The notes: generated by a model from the letters alone, not told the origin. A stretch of DNA of 64,000 nucleotides from Ralstonia pickettii DTP0602 (GCA_000471925.1 CP006669.1:124001-188000); one strand, 5' to 3'; shown: positions 26,026 to 35,961, counted from the stretch's first letter. Made by a program: numbers and translations.

Positions 26026-29000
26026 ATGTTCAACTGGATCGTTCGCGCGAGCCTCGGCAACCGGCTGCTGGTACTAGCCGTCGCCATAATCCTGATGGTG
26101 TACGGCGGCGTGACCGCATGGCGCACGCCGGTGGATGTTTTCCCGGACCTCAACAAGCCGCTGGTGACGGTCATCACCGAGTCCGGCGGCATGGCGCCGC
26201 AGGAAGTGGAACTGCTGGTGTCGTTCCCGATCGAGGCCGCGCTCAACGGCATGCCGGGCGTCACCCGGGTCCGCTCGGTGTCGGGCGTCGGCCTGTCGAT
26301 CGTCTACGCCGAGTTCGACTGGGGCAGCGATATCTATCGCAACCGCCAGCTTGTGTCGGAGCGGCTGGCGCTGGTGAAGGAACAGTTGCCTGGCGGGCTC
26401 ACGCCCATCCTCGGACCGGTCTCGTCGATCATGGGCGAGATCATGCTGATCGCCTTGCCGATCGACCCGACCAAAGCCAGCCCGATGCACGCGCGCGAGT
26501 ATGCCGACTTCGTGCTGCGGCCGCGCTTGCTGTCGGTGGCCGGCGTGTCGCAGGTCATTCCGATCGGCGGCGAGGTGCGCCAGCTCCGGGTGGAACCGGA
26601 CACCGCCAGGATGGCGCAGTTCGGCGTGGCGTTGCCGCAGGTGGAAAGCGCGTTGCGCGACTTCTCCGCCAATACCAGCGGCGGCTTCATCGACCTGAAC
26701 GGCCGCGAATACCTGATCCGCAACCTCGGGCGCACCAACCGGCTCGACGACCTGAAGGGGCTGGCAGTCGCCTACAAGGACGGCATCCCGGTGCTGCTGG
26801 AGCAGGTAGCCGGCGTGCGTTATGCCGCGGCGCTCAAGCGCGGCGATGCCGGATTCAACGGCAAGCCGGCAGTGATTGTCAGCGTGCAGAAGCAGCCCGC
26901 GGCCGACACGGTACGGCTGACGCGGGACCTGGAAGCAGCGCTCGGCGAACTGAAGCAGGGGCTGCCGCCGGGCCTGTCGCCGCCGCAGGTACTATTCCGG
27001 CAAGCGGACTTTATCGAGGCCTCGATCGGCAACGTAGTCGAGGCGCTGCGCGACGGCGCCATCATGGTGACCGTGATCCTCTTCGCCTTCCTGCTGAGCG
27101 CGCGCACCACCGCGATCTCGCTGGTGGCGATCCCGCTGTCGCTCGCCGTCACCGCGCTGGCTTTCCACCTGCTGGGCCAGTCGATTAACGTGATGACGCT
27201 GGGCGGCCTTGCCATCGCCATCGGCGAGTTGGTCGACGACGCAGTAGTCGACGTGGAGAACATCCAGCGCCGGCTCAGGCAGCGCGTAAGCATGGAGGAC
27301 CCGCCGTCCGTGCTGGAAACCATCTGGCGCGCCTCGGTCGAAGTCCGCTCCGGCATCGTCTATGCCACGCTGGTGGTGGTGCTGGTGTTCGTGCCGCTGT
27401 TTGCGCTGCCGGGTATCGAAGGGCGCCTGTTCGCGCCGCTGGGTATCGCCTACATCGTGTCGATCCTGGCATCGATGCTGGTGTCGATGACGGTGACGCC
27501 GGTGCTGTCGTACTACCTGCTGCCGCGGATGAAGCGGCTGGAGCATCCGGACAGCCCGCTGGTGGCGTGGCTCAAGCGGGTCGATGCCAGGATCCTGGGC
27601 TGGTCGTTCCCGCGCGCCAAAACGGTGCTTGCCGCGGCTGCGGTCGCCGTCGCGCTGGCAGCCGCCACCGTGCCTTTCATGCCGCGAGCCTTCCTGCCAG
27701 CCTTCAATGAAGGCTCGCTGGTGATGTCGCTGATGTTCAATCCGGGCACCTCGCTGGCCGAAGCCAACCGCATGGGTGCCCTGGCGGAGACGCTGATCCG
27801 GCAGGTTCCGGAGGTGACGCAGGTCGGGCGGCGCACCGGCCGTGCCGAACTGGACGAACATGCCGAAGGCGTGCATTCCTCCGAGATCGACGTCGACCTG
27901 AAGCGCTCCGACCGCAGTCGGGAGCAAGTGATGGCCGCCATCCGCGCCCAGCTTGGCAGTCTCCCTGCGTCGGTGGCGATCGGCCAGCCGATTTCCCACC
28001 GGCTGGATCACTTGCTTTCCGGTGTGCGGGCACAGATCGCGCTGAAGATCTATGGCGATGATCTCGATACGCTGCGCGGCCTGGCGGAGAACGTGCGCGG
28101 GCGGCTTGCTGCCATACCAGGACTCGTCGATATCACGGTCGAGCGCCAGGTATTGATACCGCAAGTCAATGTGCGACTCGATTACCGGAAGGCCGCGCAA
28201 TACGGCATCCCGGCGGGTGAGGCGCTGAAGGCCTTGCAGACGTTGTCGGATGGCACGCGGGTAACGCAGGTGATCGAAGGCGTGCGCCGCTACGACCTTG
28301 TGGTGCGGTTGCCCGATACCGGCCGTACGCCGCAGGACCTGTCCCGCGTCATGCTGGATTCGCCGCGTGGCGCGGTGCCGTTGTCGGCAATTGCCAACGT
28401 CGAGGATGGCGACGGCCCGAACCAGATCGGGCGCGAGAACGGCCGCCGGCGCATCGTAGTCTATGCCAATACCGACGGCTCGGATATGTCGAAGATCATC
28501 GGCGATGTGCGCAGCGCGGCCGCGCGCGCCGGGCTGCCCGGCGGCTATTTCGTCAGCATCGAGGGGCAGTTCCAGGCGCAGGAGCAGGCGACGCAACTGA
28601 TCGTGCTGCTGTCCCTCGTTTCGCTGGCGCTGATCTACCTGGTGCTTTACTCGCGCTACCGCTCTGCGACACTCACGCTGATAATCATGGCGAACATCCC
28701 GCTGGCGTTGATCGGCAGCGTGATCGCCATGTGGATCGGCGGCCTGACGCTGTCGGTGGCGTCCATGGTCGGCTTCATCACGCTGACTGGCATCGCCACC
28801 CGCAACGGCATCCTGAAAGTCAGCCACTACATCAACCTGTGCCGCTTTGAAGGGGAAACCTTTGGTATCCCGATGATCGTGCGTGGGTCGCTGGAGCGGC
28901 TGACGCCGGTACTGATGACCGCGCTGGTCGCGGCGTTCGCGCTGGTGCCGTTGCTGGTGTCAGCCGACGCGCCCGGCAAGGAAATCCTGCATCCGGTGGC

Positions 29001-29130
29001 GGTGGTGATTTTCGGCGGGTTGGTCAGTTCGACCATCCTGGATTCCTTGCTGACACCATTGGCGTTCTGGTTGTTCGGGCGCCGCCCGCTGGAGCGGATC
29101 CTGTCGCAACCGCAGGGCGACGCGTACTGA
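26026..29130 (+). CDS. Heavy-metal efflux RND pump (CzcA-like), inner membrane
   Basis: A 1034-residue RND permease with the usual two-fold repeat: TM1 near residues 12-28, a large periplasmic loop, TM2-6 (about 340-540), TM7 near 545, a second loop, TM8-12 (about 860-1010). Proton-driven export of metal cations is expected. The TM4 signature reads [15 protein letters not shown] (residues 398-412: E401, D404, D405, D409, E411), unlike the DFGxxxDGAxxxVEN of Zn/Co pumps and different from the Cu/Ag pump AxGxxxDAA pattern, so substrate prediction is uncertain. It starts 9 bp after the adaptor gene. It ends the core of a six-gene operon. Confidence 0.92.
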   Translation: MFNWIVRASLGNRLLVLAVAIILMVYGGVTAWRTPVDVFPDLNKPLVTVITESGGMAPQEVELLVSFPIEAALNGMPGVTRVRSVSGVGLSIVYAEFDWGSDIYRNRQLVSERLALVKEQLPGGLTPILGPVSSIMGEIMLIALPIDPTKASPMHAREYADFVLRPRLLSVAGVSQVIPIGGEVRQLRVEPDTARMAQFGVALPQVESALRDFSANTSGGFIDLNGREYLIRNLGRTNRLDDLKGLAVAYKDGIPVLLEQVAGVRYAAALKRGDAGFNGKPAVIVSVQKQPAADTVRLTRDLEAALGELKQGLPPGLSPPQVLFRQADFIEASIGNVVEALRDGAIMVTVILFAFLLSARTTAISLVAIPLSLAVTALAFHLLGQSINVMTLGGLAIAIGELVDDAVVDVENIQRRLRQRVSMEDPPSVLETIWRASVEVRSGIVYATLVVVLVFVPLFALPGIEGRLFAPLGIAYIVSILASMLVSMTVTPVLSYYLLPRMKRLEHPDSPLVAWLKRVDARILGWSFPRAKTVLAAAAVAVALAAATVPFMPRAFLPAFNEGSLVMSLMFNPGTSLAEANRMGALAETLIRQVPEVTQVGRRTGRAELDEHAEGVHSSEIDVDLKRSDRSREQVMAAIRAQLGSLPASVAIGQPISHRLDHLLSGVRAQIALKIYGDDLDTLRGLAENVRGRLAAIPGLVDITVERQVLIPQVNVRLDYRKAAQYGIPAGEALKALQTLSDGTRVTQVIEGVRRYDLVVRLPDTGRTPQDLSRVMLDSPRGAVPLSAIANVEDGDGPNQIGRENGRRRIVVYANTDGSDMSKIIGDVRSAAARAGLPGGYFVSIEGQFQAQEQATQLIVLLSLVSLALIYLVLYSRYRSATLTLIIMANIPLALIGSVIAMWIGGLTLSVASMVGFITLTGIATRNGILKVSHYINLCRFEGETFGIPMIVRGSLERLTPVLMTALVAAFALVPLLVSADAPGKEILHPVAVVIFGGLVSSTILDSLLTPLAFWLFGRRPLERILSQPQGDAY

Positions 29131-29182
29131 TTGCGGGCTTTGGCAGCGACGCCCGTAAGTCGCTGCACCAATGGAGTATTCG

Positions 29183-29569
29183 ATGAAGAAACAGATCTCA
29201 GTCATGTTGTTTGCCGGCAGCCTCGCACTGTCCGGCCTCTCCGGCCTGGCCATGGCCCACGGCGCCAAGCCCGCTCAGTACGGCGGCATCGTGCAGACCG
29301 CCAGCGACCTGCAGTTCGAGTTGGTCAACAAGGATGGCGCCGTCACCATTTATGTCGACGACCATGACAAGAAGCTGCCGGTGGCTGGTGCCAGCGGCAA
29401 GCTGACGGTGCTGACCGGCGCCCAGAAGACGGAAACGGCGCTGAACCCGGGGACGGACAATGCGCTCGTGGCAGCCGACAAGCTGCAGCTCAAAGCCGGC
29501 TCCAAGCTGGTCGCGACGATCAAGTTTGCCGACGGCAAGACCGTGACGGCACGCTTTGTGGCGAAGTAA
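29183..29569 (+). CDS. Small periplasmic protein, last gene of the efflux operon
   Basis: A 128-residue exported protein: signal peptide (MKKQISVMLFAGSLALSG...), then MAHGAKPAQYGGIV and a beta-rich domain (TIYVDDHDKKLPV, GKLTVLTGAQ, SKLVATIKFADGKTVTARF). The His at the mature N-terminus (AHGAKPAQYGG) and the acidic/His loop DDHDKK are possible metal ligands. GGAG six bases before the ATG. It lies 52 bp after the pump gene. Comparable small proteins occur at the end of other heavy-metal RND operons; the role is unknown to me. Confidence 0.65.
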   Translation: MKKQISVMLFAGSLALSGLSGLAMAHGAKPAQYGGIVQTASDLQFELVNKDGAVTIYVDDHDKKLPVAGASGKLTVLTGAQKTETALNPGTDNALVAADKLQLKAGSKLVATIKFADGKTVTARFVAK

Positions 29570-29635
29570 TACAAGGACCGGCCGGCTTCATAAGCCACTG
29601 TGACCATCAGATGCCGGAGCGAACGGACATGCGCG

Positions 29636-30976
29636 CTAGTGAAGGTCCGGCCATCTGGGATGGAGATCATCAATCGTGAAGGCGTGCCGGTGGCTGTGGC
29701 TGCCCGTGCGCTCGCCTTCAGACAGGTGGTCCTCGAGCGCCGTATCCGCCGGATGGCTGTGGTCGAGGATATCGTGATCTGCGGCCGGCCACATCCGCCA
29801 GGCAATCCCCACACCAAGGACTGTCAGCGCAGCGAGGACGGCAAAGGTCGGCGCCATGCCCAGCCTCGCACCAAGCTGCCCGGCCAGCGGATACGTGACC
29901 AGCCAGCACGCATGCGACAGGGAAAACTGCGCGGCGAAGATTGCCGGCCGGTCGGCCGAGCTTGCCGAGCGACGCAGCAAGCGCCCGCTGGGCGTCAGCG
30001 TCATCGAGTAACCAATGCCGATGGTGAACCAGGCTGCAAGGAATGTCGGCCATTCAGCCGGCCCTCCCAGCCCCGCGATAGCGATGCCGGCCAGCAAGCC
30101 AAGCGCCATGACCGAAGCACCGGTTAGCATGGCGGGCCTGTCGGGCCGCCTGTCGAGGTACTTCGGCAGCAGCAATGCCACGAGCATCGATCCGCATCCG
30201 AACGCAGCCAATGCAATCGGAACGTCGCTGGCGGGCCGCTGCATTTTGCTTTGCACGTAGACGACAGTATTCACGAAGACCATCGAACTCGCCGCCGCAG
30301 CGGCAAGGTTCAGCGCAAGCAAGCCCCTGAGGCGCGGCGTCCGCAGATAGATCGACATGCCATGAGATGTCTTGGCGTAGATGCTTCCCGATCGCTCCAC
30401 TGCCCGTGACTGAGGCAGGCGCACAGAAACAACCAGCGCAGCCGAAACGAGGAAGCCGATGACGGTACCGGCAAACAGCCAGTGGAAGCCGATCACCGTC
30501 AACAGCGCCGCGGCCAGCGCAGGGCTGGCAAGGCTTTCCAGGTCATACGCCAACCGCGACAATGACAATGCCCTGGTGTAGTCCTTCTCGTCGGGCAGAA
30601 CGTCGGGGATCGTCGCCTGGAACGTGGGCGTGAACGCCGCCGACGCCGACTGGAGTAGGAAAATGAGGAGATAGATTTGCCAGGCTTCAGTCACGAACGG
30701 TAGCGAGACCGCGACACCGGCACGGACCAAGTCCATCGACACCAGGAACGCGCGCCGGGGCACCCGGTTCGCGAACGCACCGACGACCGGTGCGACACCG
30801 ACATAGGCGACCATCTTGATCGCCAGCGCTGTGCCGAGGACGGTGCCGGCGTTCGCGCCAGCCAGGTCATAGGCCAGCAACCCTAGCGCAACAGTCGCCA
30901 GCCCGGTGCCAATCAGTGCGATAACCTGCGCGAGAAGCAGGTGGCGGTAGGTGCGGTTGGCCAGGGCATCCAGCAT
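29636..30976 (-). CDS. nreB: MFS exporter with His-rich C-terminus, NreB-like (nickel)
   Basis: A 446-residue MFS protein with about 12 membrane segments (TM1 YRHLLLAQVIALIGTGLATV quoted in part; motif A region AFANRVPRRAF). The cytoplasmic C-terminal tail after residue 400 is rich in His and acidic residues (DHDILDHSHPAD, SHSHRHAFTIDDLH), as in NreB nickel exporters. The preceding gene is a CsoR/RcnR-family sensor, the partner expected in nreAB modules, 11 bp upstream on the same strand. Substrate Ni(II) is inferred from family and context, and cobalt is an alternative. Confidence 0.65.
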   Translation of the reverse strand: MLDALANRTYRHLLLAQVIALIGTGLATVALGLLAYDLAGANAGTVLGTALAIKMVAYVGVAPVVGAFANRVPRRAFLVSMDLVRAGVAVSLPFVTEAWQIYLLIFLLQSASAAFTPTFQATIPDVLPDEKDYTRALSLSRLAYDLESLASPALAAALLTVIGFHWLFAGTVIGFLVSAALVVSVRLPQSRAVERSGSIYAKTSHGMSIYLRTPRLRGLLALNLAAAAASSMVFVNTVVYVQSKMQRPASDVPIALAAFGCGSMLVALLLPKYLDRRPDRPAMLTGASVMALGLLAGIAIAGLGGPAEWPTFLAAWFTIGIGYSMTLTPSGRLLRRSASSADRPAIFAAQFSLSHACWLVTYPLAGQLGARLGMAPTFAVLAALTVLGVGIAWRMWPAADHDILDHSHPADTALEDHLSEGERTGSHSHRHAFTIDDLHPRWPDLH

Positions 30977-30987
30977 AACTGTGACTC

Positions 30988-31257
30988 TTACAGATATTTG
31001 CTGATGGACTTGAACTCACGCAGCGCTTCGTCCGCCGTGCGGGTACCGGCGCGAATCGCATCGTCAAGGCAATGGTCGATATGGTCATGGACCAGCGTTT
31101 TCTTGGCATTTGCCACGGCGGATTCCACCGCCTGCAACTGCTGCGCGACCTCCACGCACGGCCGCTCTTCTTCGAGCATGCCGATGATGCGCCTCAGATG
31201 GCCTTCGGCGCGCTTCAGGCGCTTGATGATTTCGGGGTGCGTGGCGTGCGTCGACAT
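30988..31257 (-). CDS. nreA: CsoR/RcnR-family metal-sensing repressor, NreA-like
   Basis: An 89-residue all-helical DUF156 repressor. Putative ligands are C34 (ERPCVEV), H59 and C63 (HDHIDHCLDDA), spaced 25 and 4 residues as in the CsoR Cys-His-Cys set; extra histidines occur at 4, 7, 57 and 62. A His near the N-terminus with Cys-His-Cys would resemble the nickel sensor InrS more than RcnR, which uses His at the last position. It likely represses its own operon with the NreB-like exporter and is released by metal binding. The start at 31257 was chosen over longer upstream frames from alignment to the family length. Confidence 0.75.
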   Translation of the reverse strand: MSTHATHPEIIKRLKRAEGHLRRIIGMLEEERPCVEVAQQLQAVESAVANAKKTLVHDHIDHCLDDAIRAGTRTADEALREFKSISKYL

Positions 31258-31353
31258 GGTGGCTCCTATCCTGGGGGGGAGGATAGCATTGATGTCCCTC
31301 GGCTGAGGTAAGGCGGAGCTAGCCCGAAGTTCACCAGCCGCCTGGGCGAGTTT

Positions 31354-33203
31354 CCCCTTTTGCGACAACCACTTGTCGTGATTCCCGTGTTCCAGTTTCT
31401 GTCTACACGCGGATTTGCTGAAGCAATTCCAGAGCCTGCTTCTGTTTCGCGTTGGCCGTGGTGACGAGTTCGAACGTCGGCACTTCAGCGCCAGCGCTGG
31501 GTGTGCGGCAGGTGTTACGCACGATCGTGGCGAGTTCGGCCATCAAGCTCGAGAAGCTGTGCACGGGCGTGCCGTCGTCAAGTGTGTGGCGCGCCGCCTT
31601 GGCCAGCGCTGCCGCAGAGCGCACGGCAGGCGCCACCGGATCACGCGTGGCCTTGGCGGCCTGATCCGGGTCGGCGAACATCAGTTCGCGCCAAGCCTCA
31701 CGCATGTGCCATTCGACGTAGTAGGCCAGCATGCACAGCAGGATATGCGCACGCACCCGATCGGCCGTGCGGTGATGGATTGGCCGCACCTTCAGGTCCA
31801 CCGTTTTTAGCGAACGGAACGCGCGCTCCACGTTGGCCAGCGCCTTGTAGTTGCGCACGCACTCGGCCGAGTCCATCTGCGCCGCACTCACCGAAGTGCG
31901 GATGATGTAGAGGCCGTCGAGCGCCGCCTCGCGGGCGATGCCCTCGCTGTTGCGGCTGAACGTGAAGGCCGCGTCGTCGATACTCAGCGCAAAGTGCTTG
32001 GCCACCTTGTACTTGTCGATCACCTTGCCCACGCGCAGGCCGATCTGATCGCGCCCGGCAAGCTTGCCCGCCTGCACGCGGGCAACGATCGGCTGCAGGC
32101 ACGCCTCGGTGGCCGCCAGCAACTCTTCTCGCTTGTGGGCACGTAGCCTGGCCAGTTCCGGATTGCGGCACGCCACCAGCCGCTCGCCCGGATAGTCCGG
32201 TGAACTCAGCTCCAGCAGATTGCGCTCGTCGAACAGGCCAAGCTGCAGTTGCCCTTGCTCGAGCAGCGGGCGGATCGAGGCGCTCTTGAGCGCGGTGATC
32301 CAGCCCAGGTCACCGCCTTCACGCATCTGGTCGATGGCCTTGCTGGAGATCATGCCGCGATCGCCCACCATGACCAATCGGGAGAGACCAAATTCCTCTT
32401 GCAGGCGCCGCACCTCGGGCATGAAGGTCTGGCTGTCGGCCACGTTGCCCTCATGCACCGACACCGCCACTGGGCAGCCGCGCGCATCGGTGAGCAAGCC
32501 GTAGTTGACCTGTAGCAGCCCCTTCTTGCCATCGCGGCTGTAGCCAAGCTTGGCCAGCGGGCAGGTGCTGCCCTCGAAGTAGCTGGAGCTCAGGTCATAC
32601 AGCACCAGGCCACCGGCGCTCAAGTGGCGCGCGGCGAGCTTCTTCTGGATTGTGCCCTGGCGCGCGAGCAGCCAGTCCATTGCCGCGTACAGGTCGTTCT
32701 CGTTGGCCTCGGTCACGCCGAAGTCCTCCGCCAGGGTGCTGGTGTGCCACCAGCGCGTGGTGGCCAGCTTCGTGTGCGGCGCCGCGATGCGCGCGGCCAC
32801 CATCGCCAGCACCAGGTCGCGCTCGCGCGAAGGCTTGGAGGCGATCAGCGAGGCAAAGCCCAGACGCTGCATGGCCGTGGCCACCGCCTGCACGTGGCCG
32901 TGAGCGCGCGAGCGTGTCACCTCGAACGCCTCGCCCAGCGGCACGAAGGTCTCGCCCTTGAGTGAGCGGCGGATGATCTCGATCAGTGCCTCGGGCAAGT
33001 GGGACAGGTTGCCCAGCGTCTCGTTCTTGACCACGCCGTCCTCGCGGTAACTGCGCCGCAACAGGTGGGTGCGATAGATCTGGTCCTTGTACTTGCGGGT
33101 CGTCGTAACGACGTGAGCGGTTCCGTTTCGTGCTGGCATAGCCAGCAGAATAGGAGAAAACCCGCCAATGTCAAGAACTTTTAGTGACTACAAAATGAGG
33201 GCA
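31354..33203 (-). mobile_element. IS1634/IS4-superfamily-like insertion sequence (ends approximate)
   Basis: A transposase gene with short flanks. The left flank CCCCTTTTGCGACAACCACT (from 31354) and the complement of the right flank, CCCTCATTTTGTAGTCACTA (from 33203), look like imperfect inverted ends, but they match only in part and I see no clear target duplication. The element sits between the nre genes and the chromate operon. Confidence 0.5.
31403..33139 (-). CDS. IS1634-family transposase
   Basis: A 578-residue DDE transposase of the IS1634 type (IS4-like superfamily). Visible pieces: VLYDLSSSYFEGS with the first Asp, the segment LSRLVMVGDRGMISS with the second Asp, and a C-terminal YKALANVERAFRSLK with the Glu of the Y-(2)-R-(3)-E-(6)-K type signature. 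The C-terminus continues with RPIHHRTADRVRAHILLCMLA (quoted in part). The frame is intact and full length. Confidence 0.88.
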   Translation of the reverse strand: MPARNGTAHVVTTTRKYKDQIYRTHLLRRSYREDGVVKNETLGNLSHLPEALIEIIRRSLKGETFVPLGEAFEVTRSRAHGHVQAVATAMQRLGFASLIASKPSRERDLVLAMVAARIAAPHTKLATTRWWHTSTLAEDFGVTEANENDLYAAMDWLLARQGTIQKKLAARHLSAGGLVLYDLSSSYFEGSTCPLAKLGYSRDGKKGLLQVNYGLLTDARGCPVAVSVHEGNVADSQTFMPEVRRLQEEFGLSRLVMVGDRGMISSKAIDQMREGGDLGWITALKSASIRPLLEQGQLQLGLFDERNLLELSSPDYPGERLVACRNPELARLRAHKREELLAATEACLQPIVARVQAGKLAGRDQIGLRVGKVIDKYKVAKHFALSIDDAAFTFSRNSEGIAREAALDGLYIIRTSVSAAQMDSAECVRNYKALANVERAFRSLKTVDLKVRPIHHRTADRVRAHILLCMLAYYVEWHMREAWRELMFADPDQAAKATRDPVAPAVRSAAALAKAARHTLDDGTPVHSFSSLMAELATIVRNTCRTPSAGAEVPTFELVTTANAKQKQALELLQQIRV

Positions 33204-33230
33204 TCGAACGCCCCCCGATGAGCCGATTCC

Positions 33231-33413
33231 TCAATCGGGAAAAGGGCTTCGCGACGCCGCAGCCGCAGCGTCACCATGGAACTTCGGGCTAGCGCTCCTC
33301 ATCATCCGACGACTCCTCGTCGTCCCTTTCCCACCACTATGGATCGGATACTTCAGCGCTGCGACAACGACGATCGCGGCCAGCACTGCTGTGATCCAGT
33401 CCAGTAGGTCCAC
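33231..33413 (-). CDS. Possible small membrane protein (60 aa)
   Basis: GTG start with GGAG six bases upstream, 15 bp after the MFS gene's stop. Residues 6-22 form one hydrophobic segment (WITAVLAAIVVVAALKY), followed by a basic region. The open frame ends only about 28 bp from the right end of the insertion sequence, so the 3' end may be altered by that insertion. No family recognised. Confidence 0.35.
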   Translation of the reverse strand: MDLLDWITAVLAAIVVVAALKYPIHSGGKGTTRSRRMMRSASPKFHGDAAAAASRSPFPD

Positions 33414-33428
33414 ATCCGGCTCCGATGG

Positions 33429-34721
33429 TCAGTTGAGTGGCTTGACCCGACGGAACGCGCGCAGCATCGCGAGGTCGTAGAAGATCTTCAGCAGGCCGCA
33501 GGCGACCAGCGGCGTGCTGGCATAGCCGTAGGCCATCAACGCGGCGGCGAGCGCAGGACTGAGGGCCGCAGCCAGGCTGCGCGGCACTGCGGTCAGACTT
33601 GCAGCCGCCGCCCGTTCAGGCGGGGTGACAACGGCCATCACATAAGCCGTCCGGGTCGGCACATCCATTTGCGACAGCGCGCTGCGAGCCAGCAGCAAGG
33701 CCAGGCTAAGTGTCAGCGTGGGCGCGAAGGCGGCTGCAATCAGGCACAGGCTGGACGGGATATGCGTAAACACCATCGTGTTGAGCAGGCCGATCTTTCG
33801 CGCCAGCGGCACCGCAGCGAGCTGGGAGAGCGTCGTCAGCATTCCTGCCAGGAAGAAGAACTGGCCGGTCGCGGCAGGACTCAGGCCGAAACGCTGCATC
33901 AGCCACAGCGACAGCAGCGAATTGACGACCAGCCCGCCCGCGAACGCGTCCACGCTGAACAGCATGGCCAGGCGTAGTACGATCGGACGGGACGGACCCA
34001 ATGGTGTTGTCGCCGTGGTCGCCGCTGCATGCGGCTGCGTGACAGGTACGCGCGCATAGAGACGCCACAGCAGCAGCCCTATGATCCCGTAGAAGACGAA
34101 CATCAGACGCATCGCATCGAGCGAGGACAGCCAGGATTGCTCGACTAGCCATGCCGGTATCGCCGCTGCCAGTGCCCCCAAAGCGGATGAAAATGCGCCG
34201 ATCAGGCCGTAGCGGGCGAACAGCGCTGTCCGGGTGTCAGGCGATGCCGATTCCGCTAGCCGCGCGTGTTCCAACGGCAGGAAGACACTGACATCACCGG
34301 AGCCAGGGTTAAGCGTGCCGACGAAGGCAATCACCAGAAGCGGCCACAGCGTGGAGAAGCCCGCAAAGCCCAGGCCAGTCGCAAACATCAGGGCAGCCGC
34401 CAGCATCAGCAAGCGGCGTTGCGGGTAGCGGTGTCCGACGATCCCTATCAGGATCGTGGCGAGGGCAGAGCCGATCAGCGTTGCGCTGCTGATGAGCCCA
34501 ACTGCCATCGAATCGAAGCCAAGCGCCAGCAGGTAGGTCGGCAACAGCACCGCAGTATAGCCATCACAGATGCCACGCAGCGCGCGGCCGGCAAGCAGCG
34601 GCAAGGCGTCAGGGTGAACGCCGGAGGGCAGCGCGATGCGTTCGAGCCAGCTACTGTTGGCGCTCAAGGGGTGGTCCTTATCCACAAACATGACGAGCCT
34701 GACTTGCCTGTGTGGCATCAA
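33429..34721 (-). CDS. MFS transporter associated with the chromate operon
   Basis: A 430-residue membrane protein with about 12 hydrophobic segments and an MFS motif A-like loop (GIVGHRYPQRRLL, about residues 91-103). Further visible: NPGSGDVSVFLPLEHA and RSALSQMDVPTRTAYVMAV. It is the sixth gene of the minus-strand chr cluster, 60 bp after the concanavalin-like gene, and may be co-transcribed. Extended chr operons in Cupriavidus do contain an extra MFS protein; its cargo is unknown. The start is uncertain (ATG at 34691 is an alternative). Confidence 0.7.
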   Translation of the reverse strand: MMPHRQVRLVMFVDKDHPLSANSSWLERIALPSGVHPDALPLLAGRALRGICDGYTAVLLPTYLLALGFDSMAVGLISSATLIGSALATILIGIVGHRYPQRRLLMLAAALMFATGLGFAGFSTLWPLLVIAFVGTLNPGSGDVSVFLPLEHARLAESASPDTRTALFARYGLIGAFSSALGALAAAIPAWLVEQSWLSSLDAMRLMFVFYGIIGLLLWRLYARVPVTQPHAAATTATTPLGPSRPIVLRLAMLFSVDAFAGGLVVNSLLSLWLMQRFGLSPAATGQFFFLAGMLTTLSQLAAVPLARKIGLLNTMVFTHIPSSLCLIAAAFAPTLTLSLALLLARSALSQMDVPTRTAYVMAVVTPPERAAAASLTAVPRSLAAALSPALAAALMAYGYASTPLVACGLLKIFYDLAMLRAFRRVKPLN

Positions 34722-34780
34722 GGCCAGTTGGCGAGGGCGGACTGCTGCGTGGATTGCAGCCTGACATGGCGCCTGCCGCC

Positions 34781-35407
34781 TTATCTGGTGTCGTTGCTGC
34801 CAAACGAGATGGCATCAAAGAGGGTCACGCTGTCCGCCTTGGTCCAGACTCCGATGGCACCGGCGCCCGGGATATGCTCGTCCGAGGTGTCGATGTACAG
34901 CTTGCCATCGAGCGCCACCCGGATGCGCGGGCCGGTAAATTCCACGTGCAGCAAATGCCAGATGCCGGGGGCAACGGGCGCATCACGATAGCGGATCGTG
35001 TGCCTGCGGCCGCCCGTCGTGTAGTACAGCGACACATTACCCTCCAGCGCATTGGCCCGGGCGACATAGTAGTTGTTCCCATCCTTCCAGCGCCAGACGA
35101 CGCCACCCGCTTGATCCTCGCGGCCGGCGACGGGCTTGAACCGCGCCTCCACGAAGCCGTCGGCCAGGGAAACGTCCTGTTTCACACACCAGGGGAAGTC
35201 GCCGGACCCCGATTGCCTGAGCACATTGCCGAGGTTTGGGCGCGTCGTGTCGCGTTCAATGGTCCAATTCGGATTGCCGTGCCCGGTGACGCCGCACACC
35301 CAACCGGCGGGCAATACGCCGGGGCGCTGCTGACTGAACAGGATGGTCTCGCCCATGGCCGGTATGGCCATCCCCAGCAATAATGCAATGAGGAGAATCG
35401 GCTTCAT
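34781..35407 (-). CDS. Exported concanavalin-like (DUF1080/LamG-type) protein
   Basis: A 208-residue protein with a signal peptide (MKPILLIALLLGMAIPAMG) and a single beta-sandwich: WTIERDTTRPNLGNVL, FKPVAGREDQAGGVVWRW, NNYYVARANALEGNVSLYY, HLLHVEFTGPRIRVALDG and GAIGVWTKADSVTLFDAI are the strand-rich blocks of the 3-keto-disaccharide hydrolase (DUF1080)-like fold. AGGAG lies before the ATG. Similar genes occur in chr clusters, but why a laminin-like domain should help chromate resistance is unclear. Confidence 0.75.
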   Translation of the reverse strand: MKPILLIALLLGMAIPAMGETILFSQQRPGVLPAGWVCGVTGHGNPNWTIERDTTRPNLGNVLRQSGSGDFPWCVKQDVSLADGFVEARFKPVAGREDQAGGVVWRWKDGNNYYVARANALEGNVSLYYTTGGRRHTIRYRDAPVAPGIWHLLHVEFTGPRIRVALDGKLYIDTSDEHIPGAGAIGVWTKADSVTLFDAISFGSNDTR

Positions 35408-35440
35408 GTGGCAACTCCTGGCTGATGGTGGGCGCAGCGT

Positions 35441-35899
35441 TCAGGCAGGCATCTTCGGCGGCCAGCGGTGGGTCTCCGCTTGGCAGTGCTGACACCACGC
35501 ATAGAGCGCGTCGTACATCACCATGCCATGGCCGAGCATCTCGTGATCGTCGGCATACACCTGCGAGAGGCCAAGGGAAATCGCATAGAGTCCGCTGGAC
35601 TGTGGCGTCAGGTCGAGCTTCGACGTATCGGCGCCGCGCACGATCTCTGCCAGTTGCCGCAAGGCGGGATCGGGCAGGCCGTACTTGTCCAGGAAGGCAT
35701 CAAAGCTGCATAGCTCACCGGCATGCGACAGCTCCACCCCGGGGATGTCATAGGGAATGGCGCCGGTCTCGCCTGCCACGCGCAAAACGTCGCCGGCGGG
35801 CACATAGAGAAATTCCGGCGCCTCGTCGATGAACCGGGCGATGAGCCACGGGCAAGCGATGCGGTCGATCTTGGGGCGCTCCCGGGTAATCCATTTCAT
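35441..35899 (-). CDS. Stand-alone ChrB C-terminal-domain protein
   Basis: A 152-residue protein equal to the chromate-resistance domain found at the C-terminus of ChrB (PF09828-like). It contains KIDRIACPWLIARFIDEAPEFLYVP (quoted in part), SFDAFLDKYGL and DDHEMLGHGMVMYDALYAWC. Several His and Cys residues (Cys in IACPW and in AWCQHCQ, His in GHG) could bind metal. The start at 35899 follows GGAGACC; a longer frame to 36004 has no RBS. It lies 62 bp after chrC and belongs to the chr operon. Confidence 0.8.
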   Translation of the reverse strand: MKWITRERPKIDRIACPWLIARFIDEAPEFLYVPAGDVLRVAGETGAIPYDIPGVELSHAGELCSFDAFLDKYGLPDPALRQLAEIVRGADTSKLDLTPQSSGLYAISLGLSQVYADDHEMLGHGMVMYDALYAWCQHCQAETHRWPPKMPA

Positions 35900-35961
35900 G
35901 GTGGTCTCCGCTCTGGTTCGTCGAGGTGAGGCTAGGTCTAGGCGGTCGGAATTCTCCCTGA

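Noticed and set aside
26992..28827. 611-codon open frame on the minus strand opposite the RND pump
   Set aside because: Antisense shadow with His/Arg/Gln-rich composition and no motif.
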